In this document: positions 1-5,611 of the stretch, piece by piece | Numbering within the stretch: the stretch's first letter is position 1 | Layout: each line of letters opens with the position of its first letter | From: Thermodesulfobacteriota bacterium | Lineage (GTDB): Bacteria > Desulfobacterota > Thermodesulfobacteria > Thermodesulfobacteriales > Thermodesulfatatoraceae | Assembly: GCA_013154385.1 (NCBI GenBank) | Contig: JAADCO010000147.1 | Location: 1 to 7,664, forward strand | Reading direction: 5' to 3' | DNA: 7,664 nt | Position numbers and translations under genes: made by a program | The notes under the pieces: generated by a model | Seen by the model: only the letters and a program-made list of their open reading frames with translations | Database searches by the model: none | Told to the model about the DNA's origin: nothing

Positions 1-108
1 TCCGCGTATCGAAGCATTCCCGTGCCCAACGCCACACCGATCCTGGTGGTTGCCGAAAAGGATGGCTTCCGGGTGGAAGCGCCTTTTGAACTTTCTCAAG
101 CGGCATGA
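1..108 (+). CDS. C-terminal end of an unrecognised protein (partial)
   Basis: Frame 1 is open from the left edge to a TGA at 106-108 and encodes a final 35 residues, including SIPVPNATPILVVAEKDGF and ending in LSQAA. I do not recognise the family from this fragment. The reading is supported mainly by its junction with lpxK: the stop overlaps the lpxK start as ATGA, typical of translational coupling in an operon. Genes upstream of lpxK are often envelope or lipopolysaccharide genes (msbA, kdtA), but nothing in these residues identifies one. It is certainly truncated at its 5' end by the window. Confidence 0.6.
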   Translation, partial: SAYRSIPVPNATPILVVAEKDGFRVEAPFELSQAA

Positions 109-1160
109 GTCTGGAGACCTTTTGGCGGCGCATCTCTCCGGCCTTGGCCCCGTTGGGTTGGGTCTGGGGCCGCCTGATGCTCGCCAGGAGGGCTGCCTAT
201 CGCGCGGGTTTTTTCCCCTCCTATCGCCCGCGGGCCAAGGTGTTGAGTGTCGGAAACCTCACCCTGGGTGGTGAGGGTAAGACCCCGCTCGTTATCTGGC
301 TGGCCCGCTTTCTTTCCAAATACGCCAAGGTGGCCATTCTCACCCGGGGATACGGGGGCCGCCTGCGCGGGCCGGTTCTCGTCGGGCTCGGTGAAAGGCC
401 CCTCTTCTCCGCCGCGGAAATAGGAGACGAGGCCTATCTTTTGGCCCAGCGCGCCGGGGTCCCGGTGATGTTGGCCCGCGACCGGGTGGCCGGGGCTTTC
501 TGGGCGCAGAAGGAATGTGAGGCCGAGGTCCTCCTTCTCGACGACGGGTTTCAGCATCTGCGTCTCGAAAGGGACCTGGACCTGGTGCTTTTTTCCGCGG
601 CGAGCGATCCCTTGCGGGAACGCATCTTTCCCGCCGGACGCCTCCGGGAGCCGGTCTCCGTTCTCACCGAGGCCTCGGCTTTCGTCATCACGAAGACCAA
701 TCTCTTGGTGGAGAACCTCTCTCTCTTCGGTTTCCTGAAACGCTTTGATCTTCCCGTTTTTCGCGTGCCCTACGTCTTCGGCGACCCTTACTTGCTGAAC
801 GAGCCGGGCCACAAAGTTTCCCGTGTCTCCCTCCGCCAGAGGGAAGTGATCGCCTTCTGCGGGTTGGCCCAGGGGGAGAGTTTCTTCCAGGCCCTCGAAG
901 GCGAGGGGCTGGTCGTGGTGGAGCGCCTCTCCTTCCCCGACCATCACCGCTATGGCCCGCGGGATGTGGAACGACTGCGAGCCCTGCAGCGGAAATGGAA
1001 GTGCCCCCTGGTGACCACGGAGAAAGACGCCGTCAAGCTCGGTTCCTTTGCCGCCGAACTCGCCCCGTGCTACGTTTTCCCGCTAGACCCCGCTCCGGGA
1101 GAGGACTTTGAGCGCTTCATCCTTGAAAGATTGGAGCTTCGCCCTTCCTGCCGACACTGA
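105..1160 (+). CDS. lpxK: Tetraacyldisaccharide 4'-kinase (lipid A 4'-kinase)
   Basis: LpxK phosphorylates the 4' position of the tetraacyldisaccharide 1-phosphate to make lipid IVA, at the cytoplasmic face of the inner membrane (Raetz pathway). The 351 residues match the usual family length. Visible motifs: hydrophobic N-terminal segment around residues 14-37; Walker A loop at 50-61 (GNLTLGGEGKTP); ILTRGYGG at 78-85; the family's DDGFQH signature at 146-151; a conserved FPAGRLREP stretch; FPDHHRY at 277-283; and TTEKDAVKL from 304. Many relatives have Thr where this P-loop has Glu57; the essential GKT is intact. The ATG at 105 overlaps the upstream stop, implying coupling. The last 17 codons are also read in another frame as the start of sfsA. 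No internal damage is seen. The gene implies a Gram-negative outer membrane with lipid A. Confidence 0.96.
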   Translation: MSLETFWRRISPALAPLGWVWGRLMLARRAAYRAGFFPSYRPRAKVLSVGNLTLGGEGKTPLVIWLARFLSKYAKVAILTRGYGGRLRGPVLVGLGERPLFSAAEIGDEAYLLAQRAGVPVMLARDRVAGAFWAQKECEAEVLLLDDGFQHLRLERDLDLVLFSAASDPLRERIFPAGRLREPVSVLTEASAFVITKTNLLVENLSLFGFLKRFDLPVFRVPYVFGDPYLLNEPGHKVSRVSLRQREVIAFCGLAQGESFFQALEGEGLVVVERLSFPDHHRYGPRDVERLRALQRKWKCPLVTTEKDAVKLGSFAAELAPCYVFPLDPAPGEDFERFILERLELRPSCRH

Positions 1161-1830
1161 AGGCGTCTTCCTCGAGCGGCCCAATCGCTTTCTGGCCCTG
1201 GTGGATGTCTCCGGGCGGGTGGTTGAGGCCCACGTGCACGATCCAGGGCGCCTCCCCCAGATATTGCGCCCGGGGACGAAGGTCTTGCTGAGGAAGGCCG
1301 CGCGACGGGACCGCCGCACGGCCTGGGATCTACTGGCGGGTCAGGCTGCGGGCCACTGGGTCCTGGTCCATTCGGGCTCGCATCGTCCTCTCACGCAAAG
1401 GCTCCTCTCGGAGAAAGGGCCGGAGGTCTTCCCCGGCCTCGTTTCCTTTCGGCCCGAGCCCAGAGTCCTCGACGGTCGGCTGGATTATCTGTTCGAGATG
1501 GAGGTGGGCCCGCCGATCTACGTGGAGACCAAAGGCTGCACGCTTGCCGAAGGCCGGAAGGCCCTCTTTCCCGACGCCCCCACCTCTCGGGGGACGAGGC
1601 ATCTCCGGAGCCTCGTTCACCTGCGGGAAGAGGGTTTTCGCACCCTGCTCTGGGTCCTGGTCTTCCGGCCGGAAACGGAATGCTTTGCCCCGGAGGAAAA
1701 CATCGATCCCCTCTTCGGCGAGACTTTCCGCGAAGCCCTGGCCAAGGGGCTTGAGATACGCATCCATCAGTTTGCCTACGATGGCGAAAGGGTGCGTTTT
1801 CTCCGCGAACTCCCTCTATGCCTCGAGTAG
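1108..1830 (+). CDS. sfsA: SfsA family protein (putative DNA-binding or nuclease-fold protein)
   Basis: SfsA (sugar fermentation stimulation protein) is a conserved protein of uncertain role. The E. coli protein was linked to maltose metabolism and DNA binding, and the family has a PD-(D/E)XK nuclease-like core. The 240 residues fit the family length. Visible features: FLERPNRFLALV at 21-32; HDPGRL at 44-49 followed by an OB-like LRPGTKVLL; LDYLF at 125-129 with D126, then E140 and K142 (VETKGCTL), matching the D...ExK pattern; and the family signature FPDAPTSRGTRHL at 154-166. The start is uncertain. TTG at 1108 has GGGAG at 1097-1101 with good spacing, and TTG at 1123 is a weaker alternative. 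Either start lies inside lpxK, so expression is probably coupled to it. The 3' end overlaps the convergent HAD gene by 15 bases. Confidence 0.92.
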   Translation: MSASSLKDWSFALPADTEGVFLERPNRFLALVDVSGRVVEAHVHDPGRLPQILRPGTKVLLRKAARRDRRTAWDLLAGQAAGHWVLVHSGSHRPLTQRLLSEKGPEVFPGLVSFRPEPRVLDGRLDYLFEMEVGPPIYVETKGCTLAEGRKALFPDAPTSRGTRHLRSLVHLREEGFRTLLWVLVFRPETECFAPEENIDPLFGETFREALAKGLEIRIHQFAYDGERVRFLRELPLCLE

Positions 1831-2499
1831 ATCCGGGATCTCGACGAGGCTTTGGACGACGTAGTCCGGGTCGGCCTGGGTTCTCGGCGTGGCGCCGTAG
1901 GGGTCTCGGTCCGGGCGTTTCACCCAGCAGGTCTTGAAGCCGAGCCTTTTGGCCGGCGCGATGTCGTGGAAGAGGCTTTGCCCCACGTGGAGGATTCTTT
2001 CCGGAGGCAGGGAGGCCTTCTTCAGGGCCAACTCGAAGATGGCCGGATGAGGCTTGTAGGCCCGGGCCTCTTCGGCCGTGACCACCAAGGCCGGGCGGCA
2101 GCAGAAGTGCTTGAGGGTCTCGGAAATGAGGTCCTGATCTATGTTGGAGATGATGGCCCAGGGCATCTTCCTCTCTTCGAGCATCTTAAGGCAGGCGTTC
2201 GTTTCGGGAAAAGGCGGCCAGGAGGGAAGGGAACGAACCAAGGCCTCTTCTTCACCGGGGTGAAGGGTGAAATTGAGCCTGCGGGCCAGGTTGACCATGA
2301 CGTTGACGAGGACCTCCTTGTAAGGCCGCCAGTGGCGCTCGGCCTGACTTTCCAGCTCGGCATAGAGGGCGAGGACTTCAAGAGGCGTTGGCGGCTCCGG
2401 CAACCTTTGCAGGAAAGGGTTCAGGGCCTCGAGGATGCCCGTCTCCCAATCAATGAGGGTTCCGTAGCAGTCGAAGGTGACCAAGGCAAAGGAGGCCAT
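1816..2499 (-). CDS. HAD-superfamily hydrolase, haloacid dehalogenase type II-like
   Basis: A 227-residue HAD hydrolase with an alpha-helical cap after motif I. Motif I is FDCYGTLIDWE at 9-19: nucleophile D10 with Tyr, not Asp, two residues later, as in L-2-haloacid dehalogenases. Motif II is Ser118 (IISNID), motif III Lys149 (YKPHP), and motif IV GQSLFHD with Asp179. True dehalogenases such as L-DEX YL also use an Arg near position 41 plus a Tyr and an Asn in the active site. Here those places appear to be Glu or Leu, Phe155 and Phe177, so dehalogenase activity is doubtful and the substrate is unknown. The ATG at 2497-2499 is preceded by a GAGG ribosome binding site. The gene stands alone on its strand, divergent from ahbAB and convergent with sfsA. 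Family call is firm; activity is not. Confidence 0.9.
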   Translation of the reverse strand: MASFALVTFDCYGTLIDWETGILEALNPFLQRLPEPPTPLEVLALYAELESQAERHWRPYKEVLVNVMVNLARRLNFTLHPGEEEALVRSLPSWPPFPETNACLKMLEERKMPWAIISNIDQDLISETLKHFCCRPALVVTAEEARAYKPHPAIFELALKKASLPPERILHVGQSLFHDIAPAKRLGFKTCWVKRPDRDPYGATPRTQADPDYVVQSLVEIPDLLEA

Positions 2500-2514
2500 T
2501 TTTCCTCTTTGATC

Positions 2515-2543
2515 TTTACGTTCGATCAGGCTCCGGGCATTAT
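2515..2543 (+). promoter_or_regulatory. Possible sigma-70 promoter for ahbAB
   Basis: TTTACG (2515-2520) and CATTAT (2538-2543) are each 4/6 matches to the -35 and -10 consensus, with a 17-base spacer. They lie 35 bases before the GTG start in the 79-base divergent gap with the HAD gene. The match is weak and is offered only because the gap must hold a start signal. On the minus strand CATAAT (2544-2539) is a 5/6 -10 match for the HAD gene but lacks a -35 partner. Confidence 0.25.
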
Positions 2544-2578
2544 GGGAAGACCGAACTTACCGGAGGAGTGTAAAACAG

Positions 2579-3550
2579 GTGCGGGAAATCGAAAAGGCTC
2601 TGTTGGAGGAGGTCCAGAGGAGATTCCCTCTGGAGGAAAGGCCCTATGCCGAGCTGGGTGAGCGCCTGGGGCTCGAAGAAGAAGAGGTCCTCGGACTCCT
2701 CGAATCCCTCAAAGAGCAGGGCATCCTTCGCCAGATAAGCGCCATTTTTCATCCTCAGGCCCTGGGATACCGGACCACTCTGGTGGCGGCGGCGGTGCCT
2801 CCGGCCCGGGTGGAGGAAGCCGCGCGCGTCATCAACGCCTATCCCGGTGTCAGCCACAATTATCTGCGGGACCATCGCTTCAACCTTTGGTTCACCATTG
2901 CCGTCCCACCGCAAGAAGAGCTTGAGGAAAGGGTTTCCCGCCTCATGTCCGAGGCCCGCGCCGAGAACTATCTCCTTCTCCCCATAAAACGGGTCTTTCG
3001 GATCTCCCTGGTGCTCACGCTTTCGGAAAACGAAGACGAATCCGTGGTCGGCCCCCGCGGGGAGAGCATCAAGAAGCCGCCCCTTGATTCTCGCACCATT
3101 TCGTTGGTGCGCATCACCCAGGAGGATCTCCCCCGGATACCCCGGCCCTTCGACCGTTGGGGTGAACCCCTCGGCATGTCCGGGCAGGAAATTATCGCGT
3201 GGCTCAAAGAGGGCTTGAAAGACGGCTTCATCAGGCGCTTTGCGGGCCTGGTGCGTCACGTCAAGGCCGGGTTCCGCGGAAACGTGATGGTGGCCTGGCA
3301 GGTCCCCGCGGATCGCCTGGAAGAAATAGGCTGTAGCCTGGCGCGAGAGAAAAAAATTACCCACTGTTACGAACGTCAGACTTATCCGGACTGGCCTTAC
3401 AATCTCTACACCATGATCCACGCCCGAAACGAAGAAGAGGCCCTGGATTACGTGAAGGAACTTGCGGCGCGCCACAAGCCCCAATCCTTTCTCCCCCTGC
3501 GCACCCTAAAGGAATTCAAGAAGGTGCGCCTCAAGCTCTTCTGGGATTGA
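2579..3550 (+). CDS. ahbAB: Siroheme decarboxylase, fused AhbA-AhbB (NirDL-like)
   Basis: AhbA and AhbB form the siroheme decarboxylase that removes two acetate carboxyl groups from siroheme to give 12,18-didecarboxysiroheme. This is the first committed step of the alternative heme pathway; the same fold (NirD/NirL/NirG/NirH) serves heme d1 synthesis in denitrifiers. The 323-residue protein is two tandem AsnC/Lrp-like units of about 160 residues. The first has an HTH-like segment at about 5-55 and a core with GVSHNYLRDHRFNLWFT at 90-106. The second has an HTH-like segment at about 185-240 and THCYERQTYPDWPYNLYT at 261-278, a hallmark of this family rather than of transcriptional regulators. 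In Desulfovibrio ahbA and ahbB are separate genes. The GTG start at 2579 follows GGAGGAG (2562-2568), about 10 bases away. No ahbC, ahbD or nir genes are in the window, so heme is favoured over heme d1 only by inference. Confidence 0.9.
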   Translation: MREIEKALLEEVQRRFPLEERPYAELGERLGLEEEEVLGLLESLKEQGILRQISAIFHPQALGYRTTLVAAAVPPARVEEAARVINAYPGVSHNYLRDHRFNLWFTIAVPPQEELEERVSRLMSEARAENYLLLPIKRVFRISLVLTLSENEDESVVGPRGESIKKPPLDSRTISLVRITQEDLPRIPRPFDRWGEPLGMSGQEIIAWLKEGLKDGFIRRFAGLVRHVKAGFRGNVMVAWQVPADRLEEIGCSLAREKKITHCYERQTYPDWPYNLYTMIHARNEEEALDYVKELAARHKPQSFLPLRTLKEFKKVRLKLFWD

Positions 3551-3573
3551 GAAACGAAGTCCCCACCGATTGC

Positions 3574-3606
3574 AAAAAATTTCCCTTCAAGAGAAAAATT
3601 TTTCCC
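3574..3606 (+). repeat. Two A/T tracts about two helical turns apart
   Basis: AAAAAATTTCCC (3574-3585) and AAAAATTTTTCCC (3594-3606) form an imperfect direct repeat with an offset of 20-21 bases, near two turns of B-DNA. Phased A-tracts of this kind curve DNA. They lie roughly 95-125 bases before the predicted start of the sigma-54 transcript, where DNA bending often helps an enhancer-binding protein reach the polymerase. The sequence is certain; the bending role is inference. Confidence 0.45.
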
Positions 3607-3619
3607 ACCCGAAGAACGG

Positions 3620-3647
3620 GTCTTGAAGCCCGCTTGTCTTGAGCCCC
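3620..3647 (+). repeat. 16-base-spaced direct repeat GTCTTGA(A)GCCC, possible activator site
   Basis: GTCTTGAAGCCC (3620-3631) and GTCTTGAGCCCC (3636-3647) repeat at a 16-base period. A third copy of the core is inverted upstream: CTTCAAGA (3585-3592) is the exact reverse complement of TCTTGAAG (3621-3628). The cluster sits about 50-115 bases upstream of the predicted sigma-54 transcription start, a sensible place for a bacterial enhancer-binding protein. No known operator sequence was matched. Confidence 0.35.
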
Positions 3648-3656
3648 AAGGGATAG

Positions 3657-3671
3657 ACGGCTTTTTGCCGT
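3657..3671 (+). other. Small hairpin, ACGGC-TTTTT-GCCGT
   Basis: A perfect 5-base-pair stem with a T5 loop lies directly before the -24 element. It is followed by only three Ts, so at best it is a weak terminator for ahbAB. It could equally be an incidental palindrome or part of the promoter control region. Confidence 0.3.
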
Positions 3672-3672
3672 T

Positions 3673-3687
3673 TGGCATGCCCGTTGC
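3673..3687 (+). promoter_or_regulatory. Sigma-54 (RpoN) -24/-12 promoter of the PEP-CTERM gene
   Basis: TGGCATGCCCGTTGC matches the sigma-54 consensus TGGCAC-N5-TTGC at every key position except T for C at the sixth base. The invariant GG (3674-3675) and GC (3686-3687) have exactly the required spacing. Transcription should start near 3698-3700, leaving a leader of about 27 bases with a GGGAGGGG ribosome site before the ATG at 3726. Sigma-54 promoters need an ATP-dependent enhancer-binding protein. In PEP-CTERM/exosortase organisms the PrsK/PrsR two-component pair is the known candidate, but it is not in this window. Confidence 0.85.
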
Positions 3688-3725
3688 AACTAAAGAAAAC
3701 AAATTCGCGTGCGGGAGGGGCTCTT

Positions 3726-4490
3726 ATGAAACGGGAAATCTTTTGGGCGGGGCTCTTGCTGTTGCTTTTGGTTTCTTCGGCAAGGGCCTTGAGTATCACC
3801 CTTGACGGGGACTTGTCCGATTGGGGGCTTGATACGCGCAGTTTCGAGGAAAACGACAACAACTGGGATCCGGGAATAGCCGGGGTCTACGTCTTTCAGG
3901 AAGACTGGGTTGGAGACGATGGTTTCGTGGGGCCGGGTTACGGCGGCCAGAACTACGACGTGGAGGCCATCTTGCTCACCCTGGACGAAGACTATCTTTA
4001 TCTGGCCATTTCCACGGGTTTTCCCAGGGAAGGGCGCAATCCCTGGGATGCCGGAGATATCGCCTTCGATGTGGGTAGCGACGGGGTTTGGGATTACGCC
4101 CTGGTGCTCTCCAACTACGTGGATGGAGACAATTCTCGCCCGGTCACGGTGGGAGGCTTCTACGAGGTCCGTTCCTGGGCCGACGTGTACTTTGAGGAGC
4201 ATCGAGAATCCAATCCCTTCCGCATGGAAGAGGGAACTTTGATCGCCACGATAGATTTCGTCTACGAAGACGATCCCTATCAGGATGATTTCGCGCGCTA
4301 TTTCATCGAAGCCGCTATTCCGCTGGATCTTCTCGGCTCCACCAAGATCACCGTCAATTGGACGATGGAATGCGGAAATGATTACGGAAGGGTGCGGACT
4401 CAGTTGCCGGAGCCGGCTTCCATTCTCCTGGTGGGCAGCGGGGTCCTCGTCTTCGCCACCCTTTTGAGGAAGAAATACAAAAGAGATTAA
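3726..4490 (+). CDS. PEP-CTERM sorting domain protein, secreted and acidic, CBM9/DOMON-like
   Basis: A 254-residue exported protein. Residues 1-22 are a signal peptide (MKRE, a Leu-rich core, then SARA before cleavage). The body is rich in Asp and Glu and begins ITLDGDLSDWG, the usual opening of CBM9/DOMON-like beta-sandwich domains. The C-terminus is a textbook PEP-CTERM signal: PEPAS from residue 228, a hydrophobic helix (about 232-247), then the basic RKKYKR. Exosortase family enzymes cut such signals and deliver the protein to the surface or to exopolysaccharide; no exosortase is encoded here. The ATG at 3726 is chosen because GGGAGGGG (3713-3720) precedes it and the signal peptide begins there. 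The in-frame TTG at 3672 lies inside the promoter and would give no proper signal peptide. Transcription is probably RpoN-dependent and ends at 4559. The CBM9-like call is tentative; PEP-CTERM is firm. Confidence 0.93.
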   Translation: MKREIFWAGLLLLLLVSSARALSITLDGDLSDWGLDTRSFEENDNNWDPGIAGVYVFQEDWVGDDGFVGPGYGGQNYDVEAILLTLDEDYLYLAISTGFPREGRNPWDAGDIAFDVGSDGVWDYALVLSNYVDGDNSRPVTVGGFYEVRSWADVYFEEHRESNPFRMEEGTLIATIDFVYEDDPYQDDFARYFIEAAIPLDLLGSTKITVNWTMECGNDYGRVRTQLPEPASILLVGSGVLVFATLLRKKYKRD

Positions 4491-4531
4491 ACCTCCCGTC
4501 CATCATCCCTCATCCGTCCTTACCTCCTTGT

Positions 4532-4559
4532 CCGGGCCTGCCAGGGCCCGGTTTTTTTT
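4532..4559 (+). terminator. Strong intrinsic terminator after the PEP-CTERM gene
   Basis: CCGGGCC (4532-4538) pairs perfectly with GGCCCGG (4545-4551). A T-G pair closes a GCCA loop, and eight Ts (4552-4559) follow. This is a canonical rho-independent terminator, 42 bases after the stop codon. It isolates the PEP-CTERM gene as a single-gene unit. Confidence 0.93.
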
Positions 4560-4590
4560 GTTTGGAGGCTTTTTCCGCCCAATTTTCGGC

Positions 4591-4620
4591 TTGCCCGCTG
4601 GGGAAACTTTCGTGGATAAA
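4591..4620 (+). promoter_or_regulatory. Possible sigma-70 promoter for the ThiF-like gene
   Basis: TTGCCC (4591-4596) and GATAAA (4615-4620), each a 4/6 consensus match, are separated by 18 bases just after the terminator. A new promoter is needed here because the terminator ends the upstream transcript. It would give a leader of about 75 bases. Confidence 0.3.
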
Positions 4621-4654
4621 AGAAAAAACGTTGCTCATTAAAGAGGAAAGAAAG

Positions 4655-4670
4655 CCCGTGCCGAAACGGG
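4655..4670 (+). other. Hairpin in the leader of the ThiF-like gene
   Basis: CCCGT (4655-4659) pairs with ACGGG (4666-4670) around the loop GCCGAA. It sits 35 bases before the start codon. No riboswitch consensus was recognised; the hairpin may be incidental. Confidence 0.3.
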
Positions 4671-4704
4671 TAAAGGTGGGAAAATCCATAAAAAGAGCGG
4701 TGTG

Positions 4705-5610
4705 ATGGAGCTTGCCAGAGAAAACGTGCAGCTTACCAGCGAGGAGTTTTTCGAAGGGCTTGTTTCCCCTCAACTGGGGCTATATTCCCGCGAAGAGGTC
4801 GAACGCCTGCGGCGCGCGCGGGTAGCCATTCCCGGGTTGGGGGGCGTGGGAGGGACCCATCTCATCTCTCTCGTGCGCAGTGGGATCGGCGCCTTCAACG
4901 TGGCGGACTTCGACCACTTCGAATTGCGCAACCTCAGCCGCCAGTATGCTCGTTTCGATGAGCTCGGCCGTCCCAAGGCAAAGGTGCTGGCCGAGGAGGC
5001 CCGCCGCATAAACCCTCATCTCGATCTGCGGGTCTTCACCGAAGGGATCAACAAGGACAACGTGGCGGAATTCCTGGAGGGTGTGGACGTAGTCGTTGAC
5101 GGAATCGAATTTTTTGCGCTGGAGGCGCGCCGGCTGGTATACAAGGAAGCCTACAGGCGCAACATCCCCGTCATCACCGCCGCTCCGCTGGGGTTCAACG
5201 CTTCCATTTTGGTCTTTCATCCGGAGAAGAGTCCGGATTTCGAGGAATACTTCAACATCACGGAAGAGACCCCCCGCTTCGATCAGTTGTTGCTCTTCAC
5301 CCTGGGTTTGGCGCCCAAGCCGTGGTTCCTCAAGTATCTCGACCTGGCGAGCATTGATCTTGCTGCGCGCCGTGGTCCGGCCTCGGTCATCACGTGTTAC
5401 TTGTGCACGGCTCTGGCGGCGATGGAAGCGGTGCGCATCATCTTGAGGCGTCCGGGGCTAAAACCGGTCCCTTATTACTTCCAGGTGGACCTCTATCTCC
5501 ATCGTGCACACCTGGGCTGTTTGAAGAAGGGCAATCGCTCTTGGCGGCAGCGCCTAAAGTTTTGGTTCCTCAAGAGAAAATTGAGGCACCTTCGGGAAGC
5601 GCTGGAATAG
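4705..5610 (+). CDS. ThiF/MoeB/HesA-type E1-like adenylyltransferase, function unassigned
   Basis: E1-like enzymes adenylate the C-terminal carboxylate of a small protein (ThiS, MoaD, ubiquitin-like) or another substrate. The 301-residue protein shows the Rossmann ATP site GLGGVGG at 44-50, D68, D70 and E73 with RNLSRQ at 75-80 (the Arg/Gln motif), RPKAK with K91, and the DGIE acidic site at D132. After LGFNASILVF the sequence departs from MoeB/ThiF. It carries one CYLC pair (C231, C234) without the second CxxC of the zinc site, and ends in a strongly basic tail (KKGNRSWRQRLKFW onward). From memory this layout resembles stand-alone or nitroreductase-fused ThiF-family proteins of unknown role; TcdA and MoeB are less likely. 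The start may be ATG 4705 or the adjacent GTG 4702; the ribosome site is poor. No ThiS/MoaD-like gene adjoins it. Confidence 0.88.
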   Translation: MELARENVQLTSEEFFEGLVSPQLGLYSREEVERLRRARVAIPGLGGVGGTHLISLVRSGIGAFNVADFDHFELRNLSRQYARFDELGRPKAKVLAEEARRINPHLDLRVFTEGINKDNVAEFLEGVDVVVDGIEFFALEARRLVYKEAYRRNIPVITAAPLGFNASILVFHPEKSPDFEEYFNITEETPRFDQLLLFTLGLAPKPWFLKYLDLASIDLAARRGPASVITCYLCTALAAMEAVRIILRRPGLKPVPYYFQVDLYLHRAHLGCLKKGNRSWRQRLKFWFLKRKLRHLREALE

Positions 5611-5611
5611 A

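Noticed and set aside
96..947. 283-residue minus-strand open frame opposite lpxK
   Set aside because: It is antiparallel to a clear lpxK gene, has no recognisable domain, and long shadow frames are expected in GC-rich coding sequence.
1852..2661. 269-residue plus-strand open frame over the HAD gene
   Set aside because: The minus strand carries all four HAD motifs; the plus frame is rich in Gly, Arg and Glu without a domain.
2540..3484. 314-residue minus-strand open frame opposite ahbAB
   Set aside because: It overlaps almost all of ahbAB, whose family motifs are unambiguous; the antisense product has the low-complexity look of a shadow frame.
3672..3725. N-terminal extension of the PEP-CTERM protein from a TTG at 3672
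   Set aside because: It lies within the sigma-54 promoter and untranslated leader, and would place a non-signal segment before an obvious signal peptide.
3551..3725. Cyclic-di-GMP (GEMM) or other riboswitch before the PEP-CTERM gene
   Set aside because: The core GEMM bases and paired helices are absent; the signal resolves as a sigma-54 promoter, whose predicted leader of about 27 bases is too short for a riboswitch.
4496..4519. Short CCGTCC/CATC direct repeats after the PEP-CTERM stop
   Set aside because: Only two imperfect copies of six bases, no array structure, and probably chance.
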